This document shows positions 52,844-62,742 of a stretch of 64,000 nucleotides of DNA, piece after piece (position 1 is the first letter of the stretch; the number at the start of each line of letters is the position of its first letter). The DNA is from Acidobacteria bacterium UBA7540 (GTDB lineage Bacteria > Acidobacteriota > Terriglobia > UBA7540), in NCBI GenBank assembly GCA_002478145.1, contig DLMI01000059.1:44690-108689 (forward strand). Direction: 5' to 3'. A program made the translations under genes and the position numbers. The notes beneath the pieces are model-generated. The model did not search any database, was not told the DNA's origin, and was given only the letters and a program-made list of their open reading frames with translations.

Positions 52844-54094
52844 GTGAGACCCCTTTCGCTCCGCCTCGCGCCACGGGAGGACTGCCTTGGCCTGGGTTGC
52901 GTCTTGCGGCGGATTCCCAAGGCAGCTTTTGGTCTTGACCGACACCCCACCACAGGCGTAGAGCCCTAGGCCCTTCGCAACCCTCACGCTTTCTTTGTTC
53001 GTGAGTTCGTGGCGCTGCGATTAGAAATTGCAAATCTAGTGCCAGCCCTTTGCGGCCAGAGATAAATCCGCCTGGCGAATTCTGCTCTCGAGCGTGGCGG
53101 AGCAAGATGGGGTCAGCGAGCCTACAGTGGTAGGCTTACAAGTGGCCTAGCGTCATCACCGGTTTCGGATCGGCGACCTTTATTAACCGACTGCGTTTCA
53201 ATGGGATGACCGGCTAGGAGGAGTCGACGAAGGGAAGGAAGGAGTGGGCCTGGACCTACCCTGGCACGCTATGACGCCGTACCAGGGGGCAGCAGTTTGA
53301 CGCCCCAACTCCCTTTCCGAGGCGCCGTAGAAATTCGCGCCAGGCTGGCCTTCAGTCCCAAATTGGAAGGGTATTGGATTAGGCAAATGCAACCTCGGCT
53401 TAGCAGATGGTTTGCTCCGGAATTAGGCGAGGAACCTCGCACTTGGGCAAGTGGCACCGCCTTCTCTCAAGCCCTCGCGGGACCCTGCCGATAGTAGTCA
53501 GTGGGCGGGGCTGGCAGGGAGCGAGCACCCGAAGCCACGCTGGCAGCACGCATTCACGAGAATCTGCGCGACTTCGGTGCTGTGACTCGGAACAGCAAAA
53601 TCCGCAGGGAGGATGTCAACCTGGTGTTCAGGCTGGAACTCCCACAAGACCAAGCGGGGACATCCAGGGGACTTTCGCCGGGAGCCTTTTCGGACTTCTT
53701 GTATGGACCTCGAAGGCCGATGCGGCTGGTTCCAGAATGGGAAGCGAGTCCCGATTTGGAAAAGCCGGGGTGGTTTCCCTCTCTACCCAGGTTCTTTTCT
53801 GCTTCCGGATCTTTGCCCCAGCCCATCGAAAGCTCCTGTTGTCCGCTTCCCGTCAAAAGTCCTGCCCAACTCGGCAAGCTCCGGCGTATCAGCATGCCGA
53901 AGAACGCCAATGGGAACTCCCTGCCCAAAGAAAACCATCGGGAAGGGTCGGGACGGGTCAGGAGCGGTCTGCCCGGCACCCTTTCGCAGCGGCGGGCTTA
54001 AACTGGGCACAAACTCTTCGCCGACACCCCCACGGGGCCGGGACCGCTACGAAGAGCGGCAGACGGGTCTTCTAAATCCGACCAATGGGGAGCC
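52844..54094. other. 1.2 kb without a recognisable gene
   Basis: Several overlapping open frames of 130-220 codons exist on both strands between 53400 and 54100, but none has a family pattern or clear start signal. I found no rnpB, tmRNA or 6S landmarks. Content unknown. Confidence 0.4.
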
Positions 54095-54493
54095 ATGAGA
54101 CCGTTCGCAGTGGCTGCCGCAAGGGCGATTAGCATGCGGGACCGAGAGAGAGCAAAATTCAGCAGAAACAAGGGAGAGAACGTCGAAAAACGACGTTCGC
54201 AGACCCAAGCAGGGACAATCTCACCTCCCACAGAACTCTGTCGTGTGGATGAATTATCTATTTCGGCAATGGCCCCTGGAGATATATTTCTAGTTGAGGA
54301 ACTGGAGGCCGCTGACCTGAATTCCGAACCGGCCTTTTACGCTATCCTTGCTTGCCCCCTGTGTGGGAATCAAGCGTTAATCTCTGCCGCTCAATACTTC
54401 GGTTACGCGCCGGTAATCTGCGCAGCCAGAGCCTGCCCAGGCTTCTTCAGAATCATCGATGAGGGCCGTCTCGTTTACCTGCCCGTTAATTGA
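54095..54493 (+). CDS. small conserved-looking protein with zinc-ribbon-like cysteines
   Basis: 132 aa. The C-terminal half is compact: APGDIFLVEELEAADLNSEP, AFYAILACPLCGNQALISAA, then VICAARACPGFFRI and RLVYLPVN. Two Cys pairs could bind zinc. The first 55 residues are basic and may not all be translated, since internal ATGs (54134, 54269) exist. 120 bases upstream of tRNA-Val. Function unknown. Confidence 0.55.
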   Translation: MRPFAVAAARAISMRDRERAKFSRNKGENVEKRRSQTQAGTISPPTELCRVDELSISAMAPGDIFLVEELEAADLNSEPAFYAILACPLCGNQALISAAQYFGYAPVICAARACPGFFRIIDEGRLVYLPVN

Positions 54494-54616
54494 CCCGCTT
54501 CTTTTAAGCGGGCATAGCCATCCATTGAAAGGGCCCTCGCCGCAGATTCGATTGCCGCGAGTGTGCGGGAGCAACAACCGTGGTAGAATCCCTGTGACTG
54601 ATTGGTTCTGTGCTGC

Positions 54617-54694
54617 AGGCCCGTAGCTCAGCCTGGTTAGAGCGCTACCTTGACACGGTAGAGGTCTGGGGTTCGAGTCCCCACGGGCCTACCA
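54617..54694 (+). tRNA. tRNA-Val (GAC)
   Basis: Full cloverleaf: acceptor AGGCCCG/CGGGCCT, D-arm GCTC...GAGC, anticodon stem CTACC/GGTAG with loop TTGACAC (anticodon GAC), T-arm with GGTTCGAGTCC, discriminator A and encoded CCA. A TAGAAT -10-like box lies at 54583-54588. Confidence 0.95.
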
Positions 54695-54748
54695 GCATCC
54701 TCCTCAGGTAAATACCCCTGCCTCATCCGTCCCACTGCCGCGTCTTTA

Positions 54749-54788
54749 ATGTAACCGTCCTGTAACAATGGCTTCACCTTAGGTTAAC
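54749..54788 (+). promoter_or_regulatory. Pho-box array (four 7-mers, 11-base period)
   Basis: ATGTAAC-CGTC-CTGTAAC-AATG, then GCTTCAC-CTTA-GGTTAAC: four 7-base units spaced by four bases, as in PhoB binding sites. TACTAT at 54803 could be the -10 box. Located 450 bases before pstS. Confidence 0.6.
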
Positions 54789-55173
54789 CTGCCTGCCAGA
54801 TACTATTCTGAATCTACGATGCCTTCGGACGGCGCCTGCCTCTTGATTGGGTGGGAGTCCACGAGACAATCGCTGAGTTTTACCTTAGCAGCGATCGATT
54901 CGGAGCGTCGGGACATTGACCGGCCGGCTTGTCGAGTCACCCCCAGCCTCGGACGACGCTCTTTTTTTGGCAAGATACTGAAAAGCTGTTCAGCGCTCTT
55001 TGCAGTGGCCCCGGCTCGCCACCTGTGCCGATGCCTTCGATGGGAATCTGTCCCAACGTTCTTGGTGGCGAACGGAACTCAAATACGGGTTCTTCAGCAT
55101 GCTGTTGGGGGGGTGCAATTTGGGGTGAGGGAGCATGGAGAACACTCCGGACTAAAGACTGCCGAACCCAATT

Positions 55174-55202
55174 GTTAACTTCCGCTTAATGTTCCTGTAA
55201 AG
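55174..55202 (+). promoter_or_regulatory. second Pho-box-like array before pstS
   Basis: GTTAACT-TCCG-CTTAATG, then TTCC-TGTAAAG, again 7-base units with four-base spacers, ending 36 bases before the pstS ATG. Confidence 0.5.
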
Positions 55203-55238
55203 CAGCCGGATAAGAGTGAACGTGGAGGACAAACAATT

Positions 55239-56303
55239 ATGAAAAAACTTTCGAATCCAGCAATCATGCTTCTGAGTGCCGCCCTTGTCTTGACAAGCCT
55301 TGTGGCGTTCCACTCCTCAGCCTCGAATGCCGCACCTGTTCCAACCCCGGATGCAGTCATGCTCAACGGCGCCGGGGCTACTTTCCCATACCCGATTTAC
55401 TCGAAGTGGTTCTCAGATTACAACAAGATCCACTCCAACATTCAGATCAACTATCAGTCCATTGGTTCCGGAGGAGGAATTCGCCAGCTCTTGTCCGGAA
55501 CGGTGGATTTCGGCGCTTCAGACCCTCCCATGAATGACGAACAGCTTGCACAGGCCAAAATCAAGATTCTTCACTTTCCAACGGTATTGGGCGCCGTCAT
55601 TCCCACCTACAATATTCCCGGTGTATCGCAGGAGCTTAATTTTACGCCCGATGCTCTGGTGGGCATCTATCTAGGCAAAATCACCAAGTGGAATGACCCT
55701 GAGATTGCCAGGTACAATAAGGGAGTAAACCTCCCTGCTCTAGACATCGTCGTTGTGCACCGCTCGGATGGCAGCGGAACTTCGTACGTCTGGACCGACT
55801 ACCTCTCGAAAATCTCTCCGGAGTGGCAAAGCAAGGTCGGGCGGAACACTTCCGTAAACTGGCCGGTAGGCCTGGGCGGAAAGGGGAACGAAGGCGTAAC
55901 CGGGCTGGTTAAACAGACGCCCGGGGCAATAGGTTACGTTGAACTCATCTACGCCATCCAGAACCAGATTCCCTACGGTCAGGTTCGAAACGCTGCCGGC
56001 GTCTTCGTCAAGGCGGACCTTGCAGGCGTGACCGCCGCAGCGGCAGGCTATGCGAAGACCATGCCCGAAGATTTCCGCATTTCCATTACGAACGCTCCTG
56101 GCAAAGCTGCTTATCCGATTGCCAGCTTCACCTACCTCCTGATTCCGACGAAAATTGAGGACGCGAATAAGAAAGATATCATCAAGGGTTTTCTCACCTG
56201 GATGCTGAACGACGGTCAAAAGGCAGTTGAAGCTCTGTCCTACGCGCGGCTTCCAAAGGAAGTGGTTGCGAAAGAGTTGAAGCAGATTTCGCAGATCCAA
56301 TAA
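55239..56303 (+). CDS. pstS: phosphate-binding periplasmic protein PstS
   Basis: 354 aa. Signal peptide KLSNPAIMLLSAALVLTSLV, mature start near APVPTPDAVMLNGAGATFPY. Phosphate-binding motifs: GAGATFPYPIY, SIGSGGGIRQLLSGTVDFGA, VVVHRSDGSGTSYVWTDYLS, GNEGVTGLVKQTPGAIGYVE. GGAGG before ATG. First gene of pstSCAB-phoU, expected to be induced by phosphate starvation through the Pho boxes. Confidence 0.95.
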   Translation: MKKLSNPAIMLLSAALVLTSLVAFHSSASNAAPVPTPDAVMLNGAGATFPYPIYSKWFSDYNKIHSNIQINYQSIGSGGGIRQLLSGTVDFGASDPPMNDEQLAQAKIKILHFPTVLGAVIPTYNIPGVSQELNFTPDALVGIYLGKITKWNDPEIARYNKGVNLPALDIVVVHRSDGSGTSYVWTDYLSKISPEWQSKVGRNTSVNWPVGLGGKGNEGVTGLVKQTPGAIGYVELIYAIQNQIPYGQVRNAAGVFVKADLAGVTAAAAGYAKTMPEDFRISITNAPGKAAYPIASFTYLLIPTKIEDANKKDIIKGFLTWMLNDGQKAVEALSYARLPKEVVAKELKQISQIQ

Positions 56304-56309
56304 ATCGCT

Positions 56310-57290
56310 ATGGCAGGCATTCCAGTTCCAAAAGGGCGCGCGGCTGCAAATCGTCGCGCGCCTGCTCTTATCCAAGGCCTTCGAAGCGGCGATACGTTTG
56401 CCCACCTCTTCACGCTTCTCTGCGCGGCGAGCATCCTGCTGGTGACGGTAGCTCTCGTTCAACAGCTTTATGTCAATTCTACAAGCGCGATACACAAGTT
56501 TGGGTTTCGATTCTTGACCGGCCGCACTTGGGATCCGGTTAGCGGAGACTTCGGCGCTTTGCCCTTCGTTTATGGCACGCTTGTCACCTCCGCGCTTGCC
56601 TTGCTTGTGGCAGTTCCGCTAGGGGTTGGGGCGGCAATCTTCCTTTCTGAGCTGGCGCCTCCGCGCATCTCGAATGCGATGACTTTTGTTATCGAGCTGC
56701 TCGCGGCAGTTCCTAGCGTAATTTACGGATTGCTGGGCATATTTATCATGGTGCCGTTTCTTCGTCAATACGGCGAGCCATTCCTAAAGCGCACTTTAGG
56801 GTTCCTACCGCTTTTTCAGGGGCCGATGTACGGCGTGGGGATGTTGGCGGGCGGTTTGATACTGGCCATCATGGTCGTACCATTTATCATTTCGATCTCA
56901 CGCGAGGTCCTGTTGGCTGTCCCGGTAGAACAACGTGAGGCGGCCTTGGGGCTCGGCGCTACAAAGTGGGAGTCCACCTGGCAGGTCGTGGTCCCTTACG
57001 CCCGCATTGGAATCATGGCCTCCATCTTCCTCGCCTTGGCGAGAGCTTTAGGTGAGACGATGGCGGTTACCATGGTCATCGGCAACGATCCCAGAATCAG
57101 TTCTTCCTTATTTGCGCCGGGCTATTCCATCGCGGCAGTAATTGCCAACGAATTTACCGAAGCCACCGGCGATCTCTACCTACAGGCGCTGGTAGAGCTG
57201 GGCTTGGTGTTGTTTGCGCTGACCATTGTGATAAACGGCTTGGCGCGAATTGCAATTATCTTCACAACTCAGAAGGGCTCGGGGCACTAA
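56310..57290 (+). CDS. pstC: phosphate ABC transporter permease PstC
   Basis: 326 aa inner-membrane permease with six predicted helices and the ABC-coupling loop EQREAALGLGATKWESTWQV. FGALPFVYGTLVTSALALLV and GETMAVTMVIGNDP are PstC-typical. Its TAA shares a base with pstA's ATG (TAATG). Confidence 0.94.
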   Translation: MAGIPVPKGRAAANRRAPALIQGLRSGDTFAHLFTLLCAASILLVTVALVQQLYVNSTSAIHKFGFRFLTGRTWDPVSGDFGALPFVYGTLVTSALALLVAVPLGVGAAIFLSELAPPRISNAMTFVIELLAAVPSVIYGLLGIFIMVPFLRQYGEPFLKRTLGFLPLFQGPMYGVGMLAGGLILAIMVVPFIISISREVLLAVPVEQREAALGLGATKWESTWQVVVPYARIGIMASIFLALARALGETMAVTMVIGNDPRISSSLFAPGYSIAAVIANEFTEATGDLYLQALVELGLVLFALTIVINGLARIAIIFTTQKGSGH

Positions 57291-58132
57291 TGCTCTGGCG
57301 TAATACTCGGCGCAAGTTCGTCAACTATTTCATGTTCAGCATGACGGGGCTTTGTGCCTTGGTTACGGTGGGCGTCTTATTTTTCATCCTGGGGTACCTG
57401 GTGTGGAATGGCGGAAGCTCCCTCAGTTGGGCCTTCCTGACGCACTTGCCGACCCCCGTTGGCGAGCGCGGGGGAGGAATGGCCAACGCCATTGTGGGGA
57501 GCGCGAAGCTGCTTCTACTGGCGTCTGCCTTCGGAATCCCTATTGGTTTCCTGGGCGGCGTCTATTTGGCTGAATTCGGGGGCCGGGCGTTTCCCTTCGT
57601 GGTTCGGTACACGGCTGATCTCTTGAACGGTGTGCCCTCGATTGTCATGGGGATTTTTGCTTACACGATCGTGGTCTTGCCGATGAAGCATTTTTCAACT
57701 TTCGCCGGAGGTTTGGCGCTGGGCGTGATGATGATCCCCATCGCAGTGCGCACCACGGAAGAAGCCCTGCGCACGGTCCCGCTGGTGTTGCGGGAAGGCG
57801 CCCTGGCGTTGGGGGCGAGCAAATGGAAAACTATCGCCACCGTGGTCGTGCCCGCGGCCCGCAAGGGGATTGTCACGGGGATCATCCTGGATATTGCTCG
57901 CGTCGCCGGTGAAACGGCGCCGCTGTTGTTCACCGCCTTTAGCAATCGGTTCTGGAGCCCGGGGTGGAATCAGCCTACGGCCTCGCTGCCGGTCATGGTC
58001 TATACTTACGCGATTTCGCCCTATGATGATTGGCACAAGCAGGCCTGGGCTGCCGGATTGGTTCTCTTGACTCTAGTGCTGGTGGCGAACGTTGCCGCCA
58101 AATTATTCGTTTCCGGGCGAACTGCCCATTAG
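57290..58132 (+). CDS. pstA: phosphate ABC transporter permease PstA
   Basis: 280 aa permease. GGMANAIVGSAKLLLLASAF, VPSIVMGIFAYTIVVLPM, coupling loop LREGALALGASKWKTIATVV, and RVAGETAPLLFTAF are PstA-typical. Overlaps pstC by one base. Confidence 0.94.
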   Translation: MLWRNTRRKFVNYFMFSMTGLCALVTVGVLFFILGYLVWNGGSSLSWAFLTHLPTPVGERGGGMANAIVGSAKLLLLASAFGIPIGFLGGVYLAEFGGRAFPFVVRYTADLLNGVPSIVMGIFAYTIVVLPMKHFSTFAGGLALGVMMIPIAVRTTEEALRTVPLVLREGALALGASKWKTIATVVVPAARKGIVTGIILDIARVAGETAPLLFTAFSNRFWSPGWNQPTASLPVMVYTYAISPYDDWHKQAWAAGLVLLTLVLVANVAAKLFVSGRTAH

Positions 58133-58144
58133 GTGGTAACTGCC

Positions 58145-58978
58145 ATGACGACTTCGGAGGCCGGTGGTGCGGCGCTGGTCAATCAGGAAGGCCGCCCCGC
58201 TCAATCTTTAGGAGGGACAGTGGCCGCAGACGACGTTAAAATGCGGGTTTCCGGATTGGACTTCTACTACGGTCCCAAGCAAACCCTTTTTGGCGTCAAC
58301 CTTCAGGTCCTCACCAACCGCATCACAGCCCTCATTGGTCCTTCGGGTTGTGGCAAGTCGACTTTCTTGCGCACTTTGAACCGGATGTACGAGACGGTGC
58401 CGCACGCCAGGGCCGAGGGCGAGATCTTGTTCGACAATGAAGATCTTCTTGCCATGGACCCGGTCGCTCTGCGTCGTCGCGTGGGGATGGTTTTTCAGAG
58501 GCCGAATCCCTTTCCCAAATCCATTTTTGACAACATTGCCTACGGGCTCCGCGTGAATGGGAGCCACGGGGGGGCCGCCCTGAAGGAAAAAGTGGAGAAG
58601 AGTCTGCGACGCGCGGCACTGTGGGATGAGGTGAAAGATCAACTCCACAAATCGGCCTACGCTCTTTCCGGGGGTCAGCAGCAGCGATTGTGCATTGCCA
58701 GAGCTTTGGCTGTAGACCCGGAGGTGCTGCTCCTCGACGAGCCCTGCTCTGCCCTTGACCCCATCGCCACGGCGAAAATAGAGGAGTTGCTCTATTCCCT
58801 CCAGGACCAGTGCACGCTGATTATTGTCACCCACAACATGCAGCAGGCCGCGCGGGTGGCGGATTTCACGGGCTTTTTCCTTTTGGGAAAACTGATCGAA
58901 TATAACAAGACGGAAATCATCTTCAAGACACCTGCCAAGAAGGAAACCGAAGACTACATCACCGGCCGGTTCGGATAG
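58145..58978 (+). CDS. pstB: phosphate ABC transporter ATPase PstB
   Basis: 277 aa. Walker [19 protein letters not shown]-loop [20 protein letters not shown], signature [16 protein letters not shown], Walker [15 protein letters not shown], switch His in [20 protein letters not shown]. The N-terminus is about 30 residues longer than usual. ATG 58145 with AGGTGG eight bases upstream is preferred to GTG 58133. Confidence 0.95.
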   Translation: MTTSEAGGAALVNQEGRPAQSLGGTVAADDVKMRVSGLDFYYGPKQTLFGVNLQVLTNRITALIGPSGCGKSTFLRTLNRMYETVPHARAEGEILFDNEDLLAMDPVALRRRVGMVFQRPNPFPKSIFDNIAYGLRVNGSHGGAALKEKVEKSLRRAALWDEVKDQLHKSAYALSGGQQQRLCIARALAVDPEVLLLDEPCSALDPIATAKIEELLYSLQDQCTLIIVTHNMQQAARVADFTGFFLLGKLIEYNKTEIIFKTPAKKETEDYITGRFG

Positions 58979-59190
58979 AGGTGGTGAGCAAAAGGTGGTA
59001 GGTTGTTTGTAGCGGGGACCCGCCCGACGGGAGGAGAGAGCCCCGGAAGAGAATTAAGGCACGCGCCACCCGGAAGTTAGGAGTAAGCTTTTTGGGCCAA
59101 ACTTGATGAGGAGGAAATTGGCAGGCAAGAGTTGGAATTGGCAGCGGGGAAGTTTTCCCTGCCCTCCGCCTACGACCTGCTTCTTACCCG

Positions 59191-59856
59191 ATGATGCGCC
59201 ACTTTGAAGAGGAACTTGAAAACCTCAGAAACCGCCTGCTGGAAATGAGCGGGCTGGTGGAGGACTCCGTCTACCGCAGCATCCAGTCGCTCATTGAAAA
59301 GGATGAGGCGGCGGCGCAGCAGGTCCTGCAGAACGAAGCCAGAATCAACCGCATGGAGATCCAGATCGACGAGTTGGCCACCAGCCTTTTGGCCCGGGTT
59401 CAGCCCATGGCGACCGACCTGAGGTTCATTACCGCCGCCATCAAGATCAACAACGACCTGGAGCGCATGGGGGATATCTCGGTCAACATCGTCCGCAGGA
59501 CTTTGGCCTTGATGCGTGAACCTGTCCCGAAAGAGTTCGTCGATATTCCTCATATGGCGACCATCGCCCAGTCGATGATTAGAAAAAGCCTGGATGCATT
59601 CGTGAGGAAGGATGCCGAACTCGCGCGGAGCATCCTTACCTCCGATGATGTTATCGACCAACTCCGTGACTCCGTGTATGAAGAATTGATTGGCCTGATG
59701 GAGCGAGATCCCACCACGGTCCGGCAAAGCATCAACCTGATGTTCATAGCCCGCGCCCTAGAGCGCCTCGCTGACCACGCCACCAACATTGCCGAAGATG
59801 TTCTGTTTCTGGTGGAGGGAGTGGAAGTGCGCCACCACGCGGAGGTGCACGAGTAG
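59191..59856 (+). CDS. phoU: phosphate signalling protein PhoU
   Basis: 221 aa all-helical protein of two PhoU repeats: RHFEEELENLRNRLLEMSGL, LLARVQPMATDLRFITAAIK, NDLERMGDISVNIVRR in the first, ERDPTTVRQSINLMFIARAL and ERLADHATNIAEDVLFLVEG in the second. Couples PstSCAB activity to the Pho two-component system, whose genes are not here. 212 bases after pstB. Confidence 0.95.
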   Translation: MMRHFEEELENLRNRLLEMSGLVEDSVYRSIQSLIEKDEAAAQQVLQNEARINRMEIQIDELATSLLARVQPMATDLRFITAAIKINNDLERMGDISVNIVRRTLALMREPVPKEFVDIPHMATIAQSMIRKSLDAFVRKDAELARSILTSDDVIDQLRDSVYEELIGLMERDPTTVRQSINLMFIARALERLADHATNIAEDVLFLVEGVEVRHHAEVHE

Positions 59857-60396
59857 GCGGGCAACGATTGCCGATTGCTGATTGCTCCGCCGCGGCGCGT
59901 CGATTGAAAAAGTGATGTGGCAACTTCCTCTCCTGTCCATCGGTCCGTCAACCTATGTGTTCTTGGTGCCAGCCCTCTCCCTTCCTGTCCATCGGTCCGT
60001 CAGCCGATGTGTTCTTGGTGCCAGCCCTCTCCCTTGGGGAGAGGGTGGCCCGCTGTCCCGATGCACTTCATCGGGAAGCGGGCCGGGTGAGGGGTTACTT
60101 CGGAGGGACTCGAAGCCCAAAGCGAAGTAATTCTCAGGCGCACTCGTCTGTTCCTGCGCCGGTTTGGCCGAAGCGACTTCAATCTAACGTGTTGGAACGG
60201 ACCAGGGCCCCTCAATCTGCGAATTCGGGTTCATCCAACCTGGGGTGAAAAGCTGCATCAAAGCCTTAGAGGAAGCGTGAGGATTTTGCGCCCATTTTCC
60301 CTTTGACTGGACCGGACGTTTAGTGGTGAAATAAGCAGGTTGTGGCACTTGGACATCTCGAGGAAGGGTGAAGCGTTCGTGATCGGGAGTCAGGTA
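59857..60396. repeat. intergenic repeats, CCCTCTCCC family
   Basis: No gene. A 38-base unit TCCTGTCCATCGGTCCGTCA...TTGGTGCCAGCCCTCTCCC occurs twice in tandem (about 59932 and 59985), then a full CCCTCTCCC...GGGTGAGGGGTTAC palindromic element up to about 60095. Confidence 0.65.
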
Positions 60397-61071
60397 ATGA
60401 AGCGAAGATCTCTTGGGCTGCTGGCAGCAGGATGTGCGTTCGCGTTGCTGGCGCTGCCGCTCTGGGCTCAGCAAGAGGGTGAAAACGCAAACGAGACCGC
60501 GAATGAGAATGAGATTACGATTCCTGAAGGGACGGAGTTCAAACTCCAGTTGCACTCCACGGTAAGCTCAAAGACCTCCAAACCAGGTGACAGGATTCTC
60601 ACCACGTTGCTTGATCCCGTGGCGGTCGAGGACCGGGATGTTTTAGGAAAGGGTGTGCGGATTGATGGGCATATTGCTGAGGTGAAGGCCGCCGGACGCC
60701 GCGGAAAAGGTGGGAACCTGTCTTTCGTATTTGACACCGTTGAACTCCCCAACGGGCAGAAGCTAGCTATCCTGGGATCACTGACCGAAGTTTTTTCAAG
60801 TGAGGGCGGAGGTGATCCCAATGTCGGACCCGAAGGTGATTTGAAGGGAGGCGGGCCCTCGCGAAAGAAGCAAGCCGCCATTATCGCAAGCACGACAGCG
60901 GTAGGTGCGGCGGCGGGAGGGTTATACGCGGGCATCGGGGCAGCCGGGGCGGGTGTGGCCTTGGCGATCCTTCTCCCTCACGGCAAGCAAGCCGCCTTGG
61001 CGGCAGGCTCATTGATCGGTATGCGACTCGACCGGGACGTCACGTTCAGCCTTCCATCGAACGAAAAATAA
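60397..61071 (+). CDS. secreted protein with VirB10-like beta domain, Acidobacteriota type
   Basis: 224 aa. Signal peptide RSLGLLAAGCAFALLALPLW, an acidic linker, then IPEGTEFKLQLHSTVSSKTS, GDRILTTLLDPVAVEDRDVL, GVRIDGHIAEVKAAGRRGKG and LSFVFDTVELPNGQ, a pattern like TrbI/VirB10 barrels. A Gly/Ala-rich segment AAGGLYAGIGAAGAGVALAI lies near the end. Function unknown. The last 123 bases and downstream flank are repeated at 63761-64000. Confidence 0.75.
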   Translation: MKRRSLGLLAAGCAFALLALPLWAQQEGENANETANENEITIPEGTEFKLQLHSTVSSKTSKPGDRILTTLLDPVAVEDRDVLGKGVRIDGHIAEVKAAGRRGKGGNLSFVFDTVELPNGQKLAILGSLTEVFSSEGGGDPNVGPEGDLKGGGPSRKKQAAIIASTTAVGAAAGGLYAGIGAAGAGVALAILLPHGKQAALAAGSLIGMRLDRDVTFSLPSNEK

Positions 61072-61182
61072 GCTCCCCAAGTTACCTCAGCTCAGCCTCT
61101 ATCCCCCCTGCGGGGGCGAACTTTGACCTTTGCCATTTGCCATTTGAAATCCTGAGTTTCAATCCACACCCCCGCGCGGGGG
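60943..61182 (+). repeat. long direct repeat, copy 1
   Basis: From within the 60397 gene (GCCGGGGCGGGTGTGGCC) through its stop and about 110 bases beyond. Nearly identical to 63761-64000; the two differ by a few substitutions and one 7-base TTTGCCC unit. Confidence 0.9.
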
Positions 61183-61190
61183 GAACGAGG
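61156..61190. CRISPR. solitary CRISPR-like repeat (no array)
   Basis: GTTTCAATCCACACCCCCGC followed by GCGGGGGGAACG. It resembles type I-C-like repeats of the GTTTCAATCCACGC... class with an inner palindrome. About 34 bases upstream is a second degenerate half, CCCCCTGCGGGGGCGAAC. No spacers or cas genes in the window. Confidence 0.4.
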
Positions 61191-61445
61191 CGGCGCGCCC
61201 TTATGAGACCACCCAAAACGGTCGTACTCGAAGCACTTGGTAATGCCCATTCGATCGGCAGTGCATTCCTGCGATGCTGCAATAACTCGTTACATGCTCC
61301 TACATCCGCTAAAGCGCCCCCGACGAAACCCCGCAGCCGGCCCGGTGCGAAAGTTCCCAGACCACCCGGTAACCTGCAGCGTAGTTAATGGATTTTTTGA
61401 AGATGATTCTTGCAATCAAACGCCGACTTGGCCATACTTGCCCCG

Positions 61446-62742
61446 ATGTCGACGAGCATTTTTGAGGACATTAGGCGTTCTCTCCGTCAGCTCTATCTGG
61501 AAGACGAACGCCCTTGGCTGGTGGGCTTCAGCGGCGGCAAGGACAGCACCATGCTGGCGTCGGTGATTTTTGATGTCATCCTGTCCATCCCCGCCGAGCA
61601 AAGAAAAAAGGCCGTGTCGGTTGTTTGCACTGACACGCGCGTCGAGATTCCCGCCATCGTGGAAACGGTTGAAGGCACGCTGGACCGCATGCGGAAGTGC
61701 TCCCAGCAGAACGGCCTCAATATCGAAGCCAACTTGCTCAAGCCAACAATCGAAGAATCCTTCTGGGTCAACATCATCGGTCGTGGCTACCCGCCGCCCA
61801 ACCGTACCTTCCGCTGGTGCACGTAGCGGATGAAGATTGATCCGGTCAACGTTTTTGTGCAGCAGCGTCTCGGTCACTGGGGAGAGGCCATCCTCCACCT
61901 CGGTGCGCGCCGCGCCGAAAGCTCCACCCGCGCTCAGACGATGGCGGGTCGTGAAGTGCGCAATGGGTTGCACCGGCATCCCGACTTGCCCCGCGTGTGG
62001 GTGTCCAATCCCATTGAATTCCTCACCACGGAGGACGTTTGGGCCTACCTGCTCCAGAAACCCAACCCGTGGGGCGGTGACAACCGGCCCCCTCTACAAG
62101 CTCTATGCCAGCGCCTCGAACGGCGAGTGTCCCATCCAAATCGACACCAGCACGCCGAGTTGCGGCAATAGCCGCTTCGGATGCTGGACATGCACGGTGG
62201 TTGACCGCGACAGGGCCAGTGAAGGACTGCTCGCCAGCGGCGACGAGCGCATGGAAAAACTGATCGAATTTCGGGAGAAGCTCCTGTTCTTCCGCGATCC
62301 CGCCAACGGCAAACGCGACACCCGCCGCATGAACGGTAACCAGGGCCCCGGCCCGCTCCTGATCTCCGCCCGTCGCGAACTCCTGGCCAATTTGCTTGCC
62401 TTACAGGAAGAGGTTCAATTACAGCTCATCAGTCCCGAGGAGCTCCTACTAATTCAGCAAATGTGGAAGGCCGCCCGCGACCCCGACGACGGGCGCGGCG
62501 TGGCGCGCATCGTGAGCAGACAGCGAGGTGTGATCATGACCGCTGACCTGAACGAACTCAACCGCCTGCGCGAAATGGAGGACGAAGTCGCCCGCGAAAA
62601 AGGCATCGATGCCGAGACCCTGCGCCGCATGGTCGCGAAAGTGGAGGAATACAGCGAAAGCCACCGTGCTATGGGGCTGCCGGACGACTTGCTCAACATC
62701 CTCAAGGATGACCTCGAACGCTCGGCGGCCTTGAGGAACTGA
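61446..62742 (+). pseudogene. dndC: broken dndC-like gene (DNA phosphorothioation sulfurtransferase)
   Basis: ATP-pyrophosphatase/PAPS-reductase-like protein: RPWLVGFSGGKDSTMLASVI, GYPPPNRTFRWCT, KIDPVNVFVQQRLGHWGEAI, LHLGARRAESSTRAQTM, CGNSRFGCWTCTVVDRDRAS, and a C-terminal helical region. These are DndC features. Two lesions: an amber TAG at 61824 in place of the Gln expected after WCT, and a +1 shift in the C-run at 62088-62092. Otherwise the whole length is conserved, so decay is recent or the lesions are assembly errors. No dndB, D or E nearby. Confidence 0.85.

Noticed and set aside
53407..54098. Overlapping 140-220-codon frames
   Set aside because: Low-complexity, Arg/Pro/Ser-rich translations in several frames at once, no start signals and no family pattern.
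54819..55178. 119-codon frame between the Pho boxes
   Set aside because: Unusual composition and no ribosome binding site; the position is more likely a leader or regulatory region.
61824..61826. TAG in dndC as pyrrolysine or readthrough
   Set aside because: Homologues are expected to have Gln here and a separate frameshift follows at 62088, so simple decay or sequence error is more likely.
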